A stretch of DNA of 44,524 nucleotides from an uncultured Megamonas sp. (GCA_900554895.1 USIX01000002.1:1-44524), one strand, 5' to 3'; shown: positions 7,635-16,394, counted from the stretch's first letter. A program made the numbers and translations. The notes: generated from the letters alone by a model not told the origin.

Positions 7635-8801
7635 TCAGCCTTTCGTTCCACAGATTTCTTTTATTGCTTCAATTACATCTGTTACATCGTCATCAGTCAT
7701 TGCCGGGAAAAGAGGCAGCGAAACAATTCGTTCCGACACATATTCGGCATTAGGCAAATCCCCTACTTTAAGACCCGTTATTTCTCCGTAGCAGGTAAAT
7801 AAATGAAGCGCCTGGTAATGGTAAGCCGTGCCGATATTTCGCTTACTCATCTGCGCCATGAAATCGTCACGGCTGAAACCGAGTGTATCTATATCAATAA
7901 GCGGAGTGTAAATATGCCATGAATGAACATTGCCGTCTTCAATATCCGGCGGCAAAATCAGTCCTTTTACATCAGCAAGTTCTTTCTGATAGCGTGCTAC
8001 GATTTCGCGGCGGCGATTATTGAATTCTTCCAGATGAGTAAGCTGGTCACGGCCAATAGCAGCCTGAATATCCATCATCTGATATTTAAGACCCGGTTTG
8101 AAAATATCGTAATGTGCCTTGCCGTTTGCCTGATAACGGTTCCAAGCGCCCTTGCTCATGCCGTTCTGACGCTGCATGGACATAATTTCCGCTGCATCTT
8201 CGTCATTCGTGCATATCATACCGCCTTCACCCGTTGTAATGTTTTTTGTCGGATGAAAACTGAATACGGCTATATGATTTTTTCCTCTGCCAGCACCTAC
8301 TTTTTTACCTTTATATTCTGCACCAAGAGCATGTGCCGCATCTTCTATAATGCCAAGATTGTATTTTTCAGCCAGTGCTTCAAGTGCTTCCATGTCACAC
8401 GGACGGCCGGCAAAATGAACAGGAATAATCGCCTTTGTCTTCGGCGTAATCGCTTTTTCCACTTCATTTATATCAATATTGAACGTGTGCGGGTCAATAT
8501 CCACCAGCACCGGTTTGCCGCCCGCATAAATTACAGCATTCACTGTGCTGGCAAAAGTCATTGCCGTCGTTATTACTTCATCACCCGGGTTTATCAGCGC
8601 CATAACGGCTAAATGAAGCCCTGCTGTCGCCGAATTTACGGATACGGCATATTGGCAGTCTACATATTCGGCAAATTTATTTTCAAAATCAACTGTTTTC
8701 GGACCCATTGCCATCCAACCCTTACGAATAGAATCGGCTACATCGGCAATGGCCTGTTCACTTACCATAGGTTTGGCAAAAGGTAAAAATTCTTCACGCA
8801 T
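7635..8801 (-). CDS. arnB: ArnB: UDP-4-amino-4-deoxy-L-arabinose aminotransferase
   Basis: This PLP-dependent aminotransferase of the DegT/DnrJ/EryC1 family has about 388 residues. It uses glutamate to aminate UDP-4-keto-arabinose. Visible are FLPFAKPMVSE at the N-terminus, the VNSATAGLHLAVMAL loop for PLP phosphate, IPVHFAGRPCDM, and FSFHPTKNITTGEGGMI with the PLP lysine. The C-terminal IGTAYHYQALHLFTCY segment is typical of ArnB. I place the start at the ATG of MREEFLPF, 9 nt after GAGGAG; the upstream in-frame TTG lies directly on that ribosome site. It follows arnT by about 25 nt. Confidence 0.92.
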   Translation of the reverse strand: MREEFLPFAKPMVSEQAIADVADSIRKGWMAMGPKTVDFENKFAEYVDCQYAVSVNSATAGLHLAVMALINPGDEVITTAMTFASTVNAVIYAGGKPVLVDIDPHTFNIDINEVEKAITPKTKAIIPVHFAGRPCDMEALEALAEKYNLGIIEDAAHALGAEYKGKKVGAGRGKNHIAVFSFHPTKNITTGEGGMICTNDEDAAEIMSMQRQNGMSKGAWNRYQANGKAHYDIFKPGLKYQMMDIQAAIGRDQLTHLEEFNNRRREIVARYQKELADVKGLILPPDIEDGNVHSWHIYTPLIDIDTLGFSRDDFMAQMSKRNIGTAYHYQALHLFTCYGEITGLKVGDLPNAEYVSERIVSLPLFPAMTDDDVTDVIEAIKEICGTKG

Positions 8802-8826
8802 AATGTATAACTCCTCCAAAACAAAA

Positions 8827-10476
8827 TTATTTATTAATCAAAATAGTGTATGCTCCTTCGGTTATTGTTTCTTTTGCCGGAGTAGACAATACACCAAGGC
8901 ATTTATCCTTGTAACGGTCTTTTACTACAATTATAATACGCTTTTGACTGTTCCACAAATCATCAAGCTGTCTGCCGTCAAAATACCAGCCCTCGCCTGA
9001 CGGATGCGACAAACCGAATTCCAATTCACCCTTAAAATCGGCAAGAGCCACACGCTGGTTCGTATAAAATACAGTGCCATGATAGTATTCTCCGTAATTT
9101 ACAATAAGACTGTCTTCGGAATTCAGACCATTTATTCTCTGGCTTACATAATAAGCGGACTGATTATTATGTATCTGCTGCTGAACATCATGCAGACCCA
9201 AACCGAAGAAAAATCCCATAATACAAAGTACCGTGGCCGTACAGCGGAAACGTTTCGTTCTTTGCCAGGTAATAATTGCCGCCAGCGTTCCCAAAAACAA
9301 AGCCGCTGTAAGCATACCACCTTCAGCAATGAATTCGTCAATCGTCAGATAGTTGGACATAAACACATAGCCAACCAGCGCAAAGACAAATCCCAGACAT
9401 AAAACACAGTTAATTAAAAAACTGTGACACAACCATGAGTTTTCCGTTTCAAACCGTTTAATCGAAGCCGCTACAAGTATTGCCATAGGCATCCAGCACG
9501 GCATGATATACGGAACAAGCTTTGAATCGGAAATAGAATAGAAAATGAATATAACCAAAAACCATGTCAACAAATAAATTATATCAAAACGATTTCTTTC
9601 AGATACAGTTTTACGGATAACGCCTTTTTTACTGAACAATGACATCAAAAATCCCGTCCACGGCAACATGCCGACGAATACGAACGGAATAAAAAACCAC
9701 CACGGCTGAAATCTATCGTGCATTTTTGTAGTAAACCGCAAAAAATGCTCCCTAATAAAAAAGAAATAAAAGAAATCATGATTGACCTGACAGACAAGAT
9801 AAAACCACGGCACCGTTACTGCCAGAAATGCCAGTATACCCGGCAGATAAAAAAGTTTTAAAAACAGGCGCGGCCTTTTTGTCAGCATCGTATACCAGAA
9901 CAAAATTCCCAGTGGCAGGATAATAGCGACAAGCCCCTTGGTGAGTACGCCCAGTCCCATTGCTATGTAAAACAGCAGCAGATATTTTTTCTGTTCACTG
10001 CGTTCAAAAGCATAAAAGGACACAAGACACATTGTCATAAACAAGGTCAGCAACATATCCAAAATATTAATCGAAGCCACAATTAAATTCAGACATGATG
10101 TCGCTAAAATAGCGGAAGCAAGCAATCCCACACGGCGGGAAAACATCATTGAACCGAGCCAGAACGTGAGACCGACGCAGCCGACAGCCGACAGTGCTGG
10201 AACAACGCGCCCGGCAAATTCGTTCACACCGAAGATTTTCATAATTATAGCCGTAAGCCAATATTGCAGTGCCGGTTTTTCAAAATACTCCACTCCATTC
10301 AAGTGAGGAGTGATAAAATCACCCGTAAGCAACATTTCTCTGGGAATTTCGTGATATCTGCCTTCATCCGGATCCATCAGATGATACGACCCCAAATGTG
10401 CCAGATATAAGTAGAAAACGGCTAAAATAAATAAACCGATAATAAACCCTTTATTGCGCAAAATAAACTCTCGCAA
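8827..10476 (-). CDS. arnT: ArnT: lipid A L-Ara4N transferase (first copy)
   Basis: This polytopic GT83/PMT_2-family glycosyltransferase of 549 residues is the length of known ArnT proteins. It transfers L-Ara4N from undecaprenyl phosphate to lipid A phosphates at the periplasmic face, lowering the negative charge and polymyxin binding. About a dozen hydrophobic segments fill the first ~430 residues. The first periplasmic loop carries DPDEGRYHEIPREML, with the acidic residues essential in ArnT, and EYFEKPALQYW. A soluble tail ends the protein (LSHPSGEGWYFDGR). The start is TTG at 10476, about 5-6 nt after GGAGGA. It heads the arn operon and is preceded by a good promoter. A homologue lies at 17932-19611. 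Confidence 0.93.
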   Translation of the reverse strand: MREFILRNKGFIIGLFILAVFYLYLAHLGSYHLMDPDEGRYHEIPREMLLTGDFITPHLNGVEYFEKPALQYWLTAIIMKIFGVNEFAGRVVPALSAVGCVGLTFWLGSMMFSRRVGLLASAILATSCLNLIVASINILDMLLTLFMTMCLVSFYAFERSEQKKYLLLFYIAMGLGVLTKGLVAIILPLGILFWYTMLTKRPRLFLKLFYLPGILAFLAVTVPWFYLVCQVNHDFFYFFFIREHFLRFTTKMHDRFQPWWFFIPFVFVGMLPWTGFLMSLFSKKGVIRKTVSERNRFDIIYLLTWFLVIFIFYSISDSKLVPYIMPCWMPMAILVAASIKRFETENSWLCHSFLINCVLCLGFVFALVGYVFMSNYLTIDEFIAEGGMLTAALFLGTLAAIITWQRTKRFRCTATVLCIMGFFFGLGLHDVQQQIHNNQSAYYVSQRINGLNSEDSLIVNYGEYYHGTVFYTNQRVALADFKGELEFGLSHPSGEGWYFDGRQLDDLWNSQKRIIIVVKDRYKDKCLGVLSTPAKETITEGAYTILINK

Positions 10477-10526
10477 AAAAATCCTCCTTTATTTTCTATC
10501 AATGAAATAAAATAACAAACGCTATA

Positions 10527-10555
10527 ATTATACTATTTTATTCTGCCGTCTACAA
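10527..10555 (-). promoter_or_regulatory. Promoter of the arn operon
   Basis: On the minus strand, TTGTAG is followed after exactly 17 bases by TATAAT. The -10 lies about 50 bases before the arnT start. The -35 is one or two bases off consensus, and a direct-repeat box lies 24 bp further upstream. Confidence 0.6.
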
Positions 10556-10578
10556 TTAAGAAATATTATCTTCTTTAA

Positions 10579-10595
10579 CTGAAAATTTCCTGAAA
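10579..10595. promoter_or_regulatory. Direct-repeat box CTGAAA-N5-CTGAAA upstream of arnT copy 1
   Basis: Two CTGAAA hexamers (10579-10584 and 10590-10595) are phased by 11 bp, just upstream of the arn operon -35. The same pair with the same spacing occurs upstream of the second arnT at 19661-19677. An 11-bp phased direct repeat is the usual site shape for OmpR/PhoB-family response regulators. The regulator is not in the window. Confidence 0.5.
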
Positions 10596-10714
10596 AATCA
10601 TCATACATATAGCATTTATTTAAAGTTTAGCTTAAAATAATATTATAACTCACAGTAAATAGTATTATAATGTATATAATATGTGAAATAAATAATTTGT
10701 TAGTTGGTGAAATT

Positions 10715-11407
10715 ATGGGATTAGCTAAAATTGGAAATTCAGATACTTTGGTGAATGAAATCATCACACAGCTTTCGCAGGCTATTATCGACGGCGATTT
10801 TAAACCCGGCGACAAGCTTCCGTCGGAAGCGGAATTATGCGAACAGCTCGGCGTCGGCAGAAATTCGCTCCGGGAAGCCATTCGGGTGCTCAACGCTATG
10901 GGCGTAGTAAAAACAAAACGCGGACAGGGAACCTTTCTGCAGGACACAATATCTCACGAAGTCTTCAACCCGCTCATATTCCGTTTAATTCTCGACCCGA
11001 AAAATACGACTGATGTTTTTGAACTTCGTGTAATGGTAGAATCAATCGTTGTCATCATGGCAATATATAAAGCCTCTCCGGAAGAAATTCAGTCTATTCG
11101 TGTTTTAGTAGATGAAACTAATAAATTAGCTCAGTCAAATCAGAGTTCTGTCGACGACTTAATAAAACTGGATGTTCAGTTTCATCTCTCCATTGCCAAA
11201 TGCGTACATAATAAATTGATAGAAGCCATTTTGGAGACTCTCGTCTTGATGTTTGAACCGTCAATAAAGAAAGTACTGCAAACAGAAAATGGTATTGATT
11301 TATGCTTAAAAAATCACTATGCTATCGTAGATTTAATTGAACGGCGCGATGTCAGCAATGTATTCAGCACAGTAGAAGCTACATTAATCGATTCCTTTTC
11401 CAAATAA
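10715..11407 (+). CDS. FadR-subfamily GntR transcriptional regulator
   Basis: This is a GntR-type regulator of about 230 residues. The N-terminal winged helix (LSQAIIDGDFKPGDKLPSE, LCEQLGVGRNSLREAIRVL, GVVKTKRGQGTFL) is followed by an all-helical FCD ligand domain from about residue 85. FCD-type members usually sense a small organic acid or sugar acid. I start at MGLAKIG (10715) because GGTG lies close upstream; an ATG 45 nt earlier lies within the promoter-like A/T tract. The gene converges on the transketolase/SDR/MFS/GarR operon and is the likely controller of it, since that operon's promoter carries inverted and direct repeats. That link is inference from position. Confidence 0.88.
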   Translation: MGLAKIGNSDTLVNEIITQLSQAIIDGDFKPGDKLPSEAELCEQLGVGRNSLREAIRVLNAMGVVKTKRGQGTFLQDTISHEVFNPLIFRLILDPKNTTDVFELRVMVESIVVIMAIYKASPEEIQSIRVLVDETNKLAQSNQSSVDDLIKLDVQFHLSIAKCVHNKLIEAILETLVLMFEPSIKKVLQTENGIDLCLKNHYAIVDLIERRDVSNVFSTVEATLIDSFSK

Positions 11408-11464
11408 AAAAACCTCTTAATCTATATGGCAATTTACTAATTGCTTAGATTAAGAGGTTTTTAT
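11406..11464. terminator. Bidirectional rho-independent terminator
   Basis: AACCTCTTAATCTA (11411-11424) pairs with TAGATTAAGAGGTT (11446-11459), with an A-run before and a T-run after. It separates the convergent gntR-type gene and the GarR-like gene. Confidence 0.9.
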
Positions 11465-11465
11465 T

Positions 11466-12353
11466 TTACTTGGATTGTACCGTTATACCAGAAATATTTT
11501 CATAAAACTGCACAATACTGCTATGGTCATCATTGATATGACCCGTTGCTTTGAGTGAAATCATTATTTCTTTTAGCTGCGGTGTTAAAACAAGCGGTAC
11601 CCCCAGCTCATCAGCCGTAGTCATTACATTAGTAATATCTTTTAAGTTGATGTAAATCGGCCCGCCTGCCTTGAAATTGCGCGAAAACATCATAGGAGCT
11701 TTTTCTTCCAGCACTGCACTGCCTGCAAATCCGCCGCGCACCGCTTCAAACACTTTTTTCGGGTCGGCTCCCGCCTTTGCTGCAAGCACAAGAGCTTCTG
11801 CTACCGCTGCAATATTCAAGTTCACCATAATCTGATTGGCAAGTTTGGCAACAGAACCGCTGCCGTTAGGACCTACCACTGTAATGGATTTTCCCAAAGC
11901 TTCCAAAATAGGACGAACTTTTGCGACAACAGCTTCATCTCCGCCAATCATGATTGCCAGTGTAGCATTTATCGCACCTATTTCTCCGCCGCTTACAGGA
12001 GCATCAAGAAACTTACATTTTTTCTCTTCCACCATCTGCGCAAATTCTTTTGACGCTACCGGTGAAACGGAACTCATGTCAATAACTACAGAATTTTCTT
12101 TTATCCCGGCCAAAACGCCGTTTTCATCTTCAAGCACGGATTTTCCGATCGAAGCTTTGGGAAGCATTGTTATTATGACATCGCTGTTCTGCGCGACTTC
12201 TTTCGGGGAGGAAGCCGGCTTGGCACCGGCTTTTTCTATAATTTTTACAGCTGTTTCATCTATATCGTATACTATGAGCTCAAAACCTGCCTTCAGCAGA
12301 TTTCTGCTCATTGGCTTGCCCATAATTCCTAGTCCAATAAATCCGATCTTCAT
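11466..12353 (-). CDS. garR: GarR/GlxR-like 2-hydroxy-3-oxopropionate reductase (beta-hydroxyacid dehydrogenase)
   Basis: This is an NAD(P)-dependent beta-hydroxyacid dehydrogenase of 295 residues, typical length for tartronate-semialdehyde reductase. The N-terminal Rossmann motif is GFIGLGIMGKPMSRNL. The substrate-binding loop is DAPVSGGEIGA, and the catalytic-lysine region is GSGSVAKLANQIMVN. Members of this family also act on 3-hydroxyisobutyrate and L-threonate, so the precise substrate is open. It is the last gene of the minus-strand operon that begins with the split transketolase. It starts 39 nt after the MFS carrier with GGGAGG before the ATG, which suggests a common sugar-acid or polyol pathway. 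Confidence 0.8.
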   Translation of the reverse strand: MKIGFIGLGIMGKPMSRNLLKAGFELIVYDIDETAVKIIEKAGAKPASSPKEVAQNSDVIITMLPKASIGKSVLEDENGVLAGIKENSVVIDMSSVSPVASKEFAQMVEEKKCKFLDAPVSGGEIGAINATLAIMIGGDEAVVAKVRPILEALGKSITVVGPNGSGSVAKLANQIMVNLNIAAVAEALVLAAKAGADPKKVFEAVRGGFAGSAVLEEKAPMMFSRNFKAGGPIYINLKDITNVMTTADELGVPLVLTPQLKEIMISLKATGHINDDHSSIVQFYENISGITVQSK

Positions 12354-12392
12354 ACTAAAGCCTCCCGCATTTAAATTTTACTGCAACAACTA

Positions 12393-13694
12393 TTATGAAT
12401 TTACAACTTTACCTGTCTGCTTTATAACAAATATTACAATTAAACTGCTTACAACCATGAAACCGGCCAGTGCAAAAATACCGGTGGTATAAGAACCTGT
12501 CGAAGAAGACAACGCGCCTAAAATGTACGGACCGAAGAAACCGCCCAGATTGCCGACACTGTTTATAAGCGCTATACCTGCTGCAACGGCACTGCCTGAT
12601 AAATAAGACGGAGGAATTGCCCAGAACGGAGTATATGCACCGTATGCGCCGCACAGACTGACAGTATAAATAACGATAGCCAATACCGTATTAATTTCTG
12701 CCACATATACGGAAATAACGAGTCCGATAGCTGAAACGATGAGAGAAGTTGCCACATGGAAGCGGCGTTCCTGTCTTTTATCCGAACTTCTGCCGACAGA
12801 AACCATTGTAATTGCCGCCAATAAATACATAAAGCCGATAAGCCAACCGAGCATACTCGTTCCCATGGAACTTGACAAGCTATGGATTAATGTAGGCAAG
12901 AACATGATTACGCCGTAATAGCCTGCCATCCAGCAAAAATACGCACATGCCAAAATCAGAACGTCACGTTCTTTTAAAGCCTGCATGAAAGTAATTGATT
13001 TCTTTTTACGTTTAATTGCTTCTTCTCTGGCCAAAACTTTTTTAAGCCAATCTTTTTCATCATCTTCCAACCATTTAGCATCATCAATTTTGTCTGTAAG
13101 ATAGAAATACGTGATAACACCTAAGATAACGGATGGAATTGCTTCTAAGATAAACAGGTTTTGCCAGCCGTGGAAACCCCATAAATCCAAAGTGAGCAGA
13201 TAACCGGAAATCGGCGAGCCGAGTGCCGAAGCTGCTGGGATTGCCGCCATAAAGCCTGCAAGTGCTCTGGCATGATGTTTTGTCTGATACCACTGGCTGA
13301 GATACCACGCCATGCACGGGAAGAAAGAGGCTTCCGCTACACCGAGTGCAAAGCGAACAGCATAAAACTGCGCCGGAGTCGTAACGAATGCCGTGAGACC
13401 GGAGATGATACCCCAGGAAATCATAATGCGGGAAATCCATTTTCTCGCGCCGAACTTAGTCATTAAAGCACCGCCCGGTACTTCCAAGAGAAAATAACCG
13501 ATAAAGAATATCCCTGCACCGAGACCGTATACTTCATTGGAAAAATTAAGCGTTTCATTCATCTGCAATGCCGCAAAAGAAATATTAAGCCTGTCTAATA
13601 TTGAAATTGCAAAGCAAAGAAATAGAAACGGAATTAAGCGTTTTGAAACTTTTCTGACAGTACTGTGTTCAATTTCCGCTATAGAACGAGCCAT
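12393..13694 (-). CDS. MFS transporter, anion:cation symporter (ACS) family
   Basis: This is a 12-segment major facilitator of 433 residues. The N-terminal cytoplasmic stretch with RLIPFLFLCFAISILDRLN is characteristic of the ACS family (tartrate, galactonate, glucarate, 4-hydroxyphenylacetate carriers). VPGGALMTKFGARKWISR in the loop between helices 2 and 3 is the MFS signature. A charged loop of about 40 residues (DEKDWLKKVLAREEAIKRKK) joins the two halves. It probably brings the substrate of the neighbouring SDR, transketolase and GarR-like enzymes across the inner membrane, and a sugar acid is the most likely type. AGGAGG precedes the ATG. A terminator hairpin sits between it and the SDR gene upstream, so its expression may be reduced relative to the first three genes. 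Confidence 0.82.
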   Translation of the reverse strand: MARSIAEIEHSTVRKVSKRLIPFLFLCFAISILDRLNISFAALQMNETLNFSNEVYGLGAGIFFIGYFLLEVPGGALMTKFGARKWISRIMISWGIISGLTAFVTTPAQFYAVRFALGVAEASFFPCMAWYLSQWYQTKHHARALAGFMAAIPAASALGSPISGYLLTLDLWGFHGWQNLFILEAIPSVILGVITYFYLTDKIDDAKWLEDDEKDWLKKVLAREEAIKRKKKSITFMQALKERDVLILACAYFCWMAGYYGVIMFLPTLIHSLSSSMGTSMLGWLIGFMYLLAAITMVSVGRSSDKRQERRFHVATSLIVSAIGLVISVYVAEINTVLAIVIYTVSLCGAYGAYTPFWAIPPSYLSGSAVAAGIALINSVGNLGGFFGPYILGALSSSTGSYTTGIFALAGFMVVSSLIVIFVIKQTGKVVNS

Positions 13695-13735
13695 AAAAAT
13701 TACCTCCTAAAATAATCCGAACATATAAACTTACA

Positions 13736-13767
13736 ATAAAAACAGCAGGATAGGTTGTATCCTGCTG
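13736..13767 (-). terminator. Intra-operon rho-independent terminator
   Basis: Read on the minus strand, CAGCAGGATA, a 5-nt loop and TATCCTGCTG are followed directly by TTTTTATT. It lies between the SDR gene and the MFS gene, which run the same way. It may end most transcripts of the transketolase-SDR part or act as a read-through attenuator. Confidence 0.8.
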
Positions 13768-13817
13768 CTCTAAGATGGGGGTATATTATTAAAGAAAATA
13801 GCAAGATAATCTGTTTT

Positions 13818-14576
13818 TTAGTCCATATGGGAACCGCCGTTGATATCGATATCTTCACCGGTAATATAAGAAGCTTCTTTCGAACCTAAGAAGCAGATGG
13901 TATTGGCAACTTCCTGTGGTTCACCCGGACGGCCAGCCGGAATATCTGCAATGACTTTATCAGCCTGTTCCTTCGGCAGGGATTTCCAGATTTCCGTATT
14001 GATGAGACCAGGACATACGCTGTTTACAGTAATACCGTCGGCTGCCACTTCACGAGCCAGGTTTTTGGAAAAACCGAGTACACCTGCTTTAGAAGCGGAA
14101 TAATGAGCACCGCCGAAGATACCGCCGCCGCGTTTGCCGGATACGGAGGACAGATTAACGATACGTCCGTATTTTTGCGCTTTCATCGGTTTGAGCACAG
14201 CTTGTGTACATAAGAACAGACCGAACATATTTACGTTGAAAATACGTTTCATATCATCCAGAGTCATATCTTCAACCGTTACTTTCTGCGAAATGCCTGC
14301 ATTGTTTACGAGTACGTCAATGCGGCCGAATTTGTCTAAAACAGTCTGAACCATAGCGTCAACGGATTCTTTGGAAGTGATGTCCACTTTAAGACCAATA
14401 GCTTCATGACCTGCCTGTTTGAGAATATCCACCGTTTCATTTACGCCTGCTTCGTTAATATCGACGATAACAAGTTTTGCGCCTCTATCTGCAAATGTTT
14501 TAGCAATAACTCGACCCATACCTTTCGGCGAACCGCTGCCTGTTACGATAACGACCTGATCTGTAAAATCTAACAT
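13818..14576 (-). CDS. Short-chain dehydrogenase/reductase (SDR)
   Basis: This classical SDR has 252 residues, expected to be an NAD(P)-dependent alcohol or ketone oxidoreductase in the cytosol. It shows the cofactor loop TGSGSPKGMGR near residue 12, LVNNAGISQKV, the catalytic serine in NLSSVSGKRGGG, and the YSASKAG Tyr-Lys pair. The C-terminal GEDIDINGGSHMD is typical of FabG-like and polyol dehydrogenases. It follows the transketolase C-subunit by 46 nt. In that setting I expect it to oxidise a polyol or reduce a keto-sugar feeding the transketolase. FabG function in fatty-acid synthesis is unlikely, because no fatty-acid genes are nearby. Confidence 0.85.
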   Translation of the reverse strand: MLDFTDQVVIVTGSGSPKGMGRVIAKTFADRGAKLVIVDINEAGVNETVDILKQAGHEAIGLKVDITSKESVDAMVQTVLDKFGRIDVLVNNAGISQKVTVEDMTLDDMKRIFNVNMFGLFLCTQAVLKPMKAQKYGRIVNLSSVSGKRGGGIFGGAHYSASKAGVLGFSKNLAREVAADGITVNSVCPGLINTEIWKSLPKEQADKVIADIPAGRPGEPQEVANTICFLGSKEASYITGEDIDINGGSHMD

Positions 14577-14622
14577 ATTAAAGACTCCTTTGTTTAATTT
14601 TTTATATAAATTTTAACGTTTC

Positions 14623-15561
14623 TTATTTCAGAATGGCTTTTGCCTGTTCAATAATATTTTCCACTGTAATACCGTTCATGGCGAGCAGTCTTTCATACGG
14701 AGCGGACTGACCGAACTGGTCCTGAATACCGATGCGGTGAACTTTTCCCTTGCCCATTTCAGCTGCAACTTCACATACTGCACTGCCAAGACCGTTGATG
14801 ATATTATGGTCTTCTACCGTAATGATTTTGCCGATATCATTTACGCAGGCAACAACAGCTTCTTTATCGAGCGGTTTAATCGTGTGCATATCAAGCAGAC
14901 GGACGGAAATGCCTTCTTTTTCCAACGCTTCTTTTGCTTCGATACCGAGACGGACTGTATCGCCGTTAGCGATGATTGCTACGTCCTTACCTTCGGAAAG
15001 TTTTACAGCTTTACCGATTTCAAATTTCGTATCTTCATCATAAATAACAGGAATATTATCGCGCGTAAATCTTAAAAATACAGGACCATACATTTCAGCA
15101 GCTGCTGCTACAAGTTTTTTCGCGGAATAATAATCAGCCGGCATGATAACCGTCATATTCGGAAGAGTACGCAGCACTCCCATATCTTCAATCGCCTGAT
15201 GGCTAGCACCATCATTTGCCGGAGTAACGCCGCCGTGCGAGCAGGCGAATTTTACGTTGAGGTTCGGATAGCAGATTTCCTGACGGATTTGTTCGCACAT
15301 GCGCAGAGAACCAAAAACGGCATACGTTACAACGAATGGTATTTTACCGCAAGTAGCCAGACCTGCCGCCACACCAGCGCCGTTCTGTTCTGCAATACCT
15401 ACGTTTAAGTACTGGTTCGGCAGCTCTTTCATGAATGCGCCTGTTTTGCAGGATTTACCTATATCATTGTCGATAACATAAATTTTATCGTTGTTTTTAC
15501 CAAGTGTAACAATTTCTTCACCGAAACCGTTTCTTGTTGCAATTTTTTTCGTAGTATCCAT
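14623..15561 (-). CDS. Transketolase-like protein, C-terminal (Pyr plus C-terminal domain) subunit
   Basis: This protein of 312 residues holds the pyrimidine-binding and C-terminal domains of a thiamine-diphosphate transketolase. The C-half starts with RNGFGEEIVTLGKNN and IGKSCKTGAFMKELPNQY. NVGIAEQNGAGVAAGLA contains the glutamate that activates the ThDP aminopyrimidine. CSHGGVTPANDGASHQAIED, FLRFTRDNIPVI and ITVEDHNIINGLGSAV follow. Its ATG shares a base with the stop of the N-subunit gene (TAATG), so the two are translationally coupled and presumably form a heteromeric enzyme. Split transketolases occur both in the pentose-phosphate pathway and in dedicated pathways (e.g. apulose-4-phosphate or sulfo-transketolase pathways). 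Which applies cannot be read from sequence. Confidence 0.88.
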   Translation of the reverse strand: MDTTKKIATRNGFGEEIVTLGKNNDKIYVIDNDIGKSCKTGAFMKELPNQYLNVGIAEQNGAGVAAGLATCGKIPFVVTYAVFGSLRMCEQIRQEICYPNLNVKFACSHGGVTPANDGASHQAIEDMGVLRTLPNMTVIMPADYYSAKKLVAAAAEMYGPVFLRFTRDNIPVIYDEDTKFEIGKAVKLSEGKDVAIIANGDTVRLGIEAKEALEKEGISVRLLDMHTIKPLDKEAVVACVNDIGKIITVEDHNIINGLGSAVCEVAAEMGKGKVHRIGIQDQFGQSAPYERLLAMNGITVENIIEQAKAILK

Positions 15562-16394
15562 TATTTTAAACCTCCTTCGAGTTCTTCCATTGCCTGTTTA
15601 TACTGTTCATCATTCGGAGCAACACCGTGCCAGCCGAGCTGATTTTCCATGAAGGAAACACCTTTGCCTTTTACTGTATCGGCAATAACGGCTTTCGGAA
15701 GATTGTTGTGCGAAGCTCTGATTTTATCGAGCGTAGCTACGATTTCTTCCATATTGTGTCCATCGATGTAGAAAACTTCATAGCCAAATGCTTCGAAACG
15801 TTTGCCCAAATCAATATTCGGCATTACTTCATCGCATGTTCCGTCCAGCTGAAGTCTGTTATTATCTACAAAAACAATCAAGTTATCCAATTTATATTTA
15901 TAACCGGTCATTACGGCTTCCCAAATCTGACCTTCATCGCATTCACCGTCACCGAGCATAGCAAATACGCGATAATCTTTCTGGTCACGTTTGCCGGCAA
16001 TAGCCATACCTACTGCACAGGATAAACCTTGTCCCAAAGAACCGGTGGAGATATCGATACCTGGACATTTTTTCATGTCAGGATGTCCTTGGAGGATAGA
16101 GCCTTCCTGTCTTAATTTGTGAAGGTATTCTTTCGGGAAATATCCCAGTTTACCCAGCGCCGCATACAGTATCGGGCAAACATGACCTTTAGATAAAACA
16201 AAGCGGTCGCGGTCTTCCCATTTCGGATTTTGCGGGTCGATATTCATTTCTTTAAAGTATAAAGCCGTTACGATATCGGCTGCCGACAAAGCTCCGCCCG
16301 GATGACCCGACTGTGCTTCATAAATCATAGTGACAGCTGTTTTTCTGAGTTCAATAGCAATTTTCTTCAATTCACTGACAGACGTATTTTTCAT
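15561..16394 (-). CDS. Transketolase-like protein, N-terminal (PP domain) subunit
   Basis: This is the diphosphate-binding half of a transketolase, 277 residues. It shows AQSGHPGGALSAADIVTALYF near the N-terminus, RDRFVLSKGHVCPILYA (catalytic His region), and the ThDP-binding GDGECDEGQIWEAVM through LIVFVDNNRLQLDG. It ends just where the C-subunit begins. It is the first gene of the operon, with AAGGTG before its ATG and a clear promoter with repeated operator-like sequences 70-100 nt upstream. Together with the C-subunit it should transfer a two-carbon ketol unit between sugar phosphates. Confidence 0.88.
   Translation of the reverse strand: MKNTSVSELKKIAIELRKTAVTMIYEAQSGHPGGALSAADIVTALYFKEMNIDPQNPKWEDRDRFVLSKGHVCPILYAALGKLGYFPKEYLHKLRQEGSILQGHPDMKKCPGIDISTGSLGQGLSCAVGMAIAGKRDQKDYRVFAMLGDGECDEGQIWEAVMTGYKYKLDNLIVFVDNNRLQLDGTCDEVMPNIDLGKRFEAFGYEVFYIDGHNMEEIVATLDKIRASHNNLPKAVIADTVKGKGVSFMENQLGWHGVAPNDEQYKQAMEELEGGLK

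Noticed and set aside
7923..8612. Long plus-strand frame opposite arnB
   Set aside because: It lies entirely antisense to a clear enzyme gene, with no ribosome site and composition typical of a shadow frame.
13818..14576. SDR gene as fabG of fatty-acid synthesis
   Set aside because: No acyl-carrier or fatty-acid genes are near, and it sits in a carbohydrate operon.
14623..16394. Split transketolase as a frameshifted pseudogene
   Set aside because: Each half has its own start, the TAATG junction is typical translational coupling, and both halves carry complete ThDP-binding motifs. Split transketolases are a known form.
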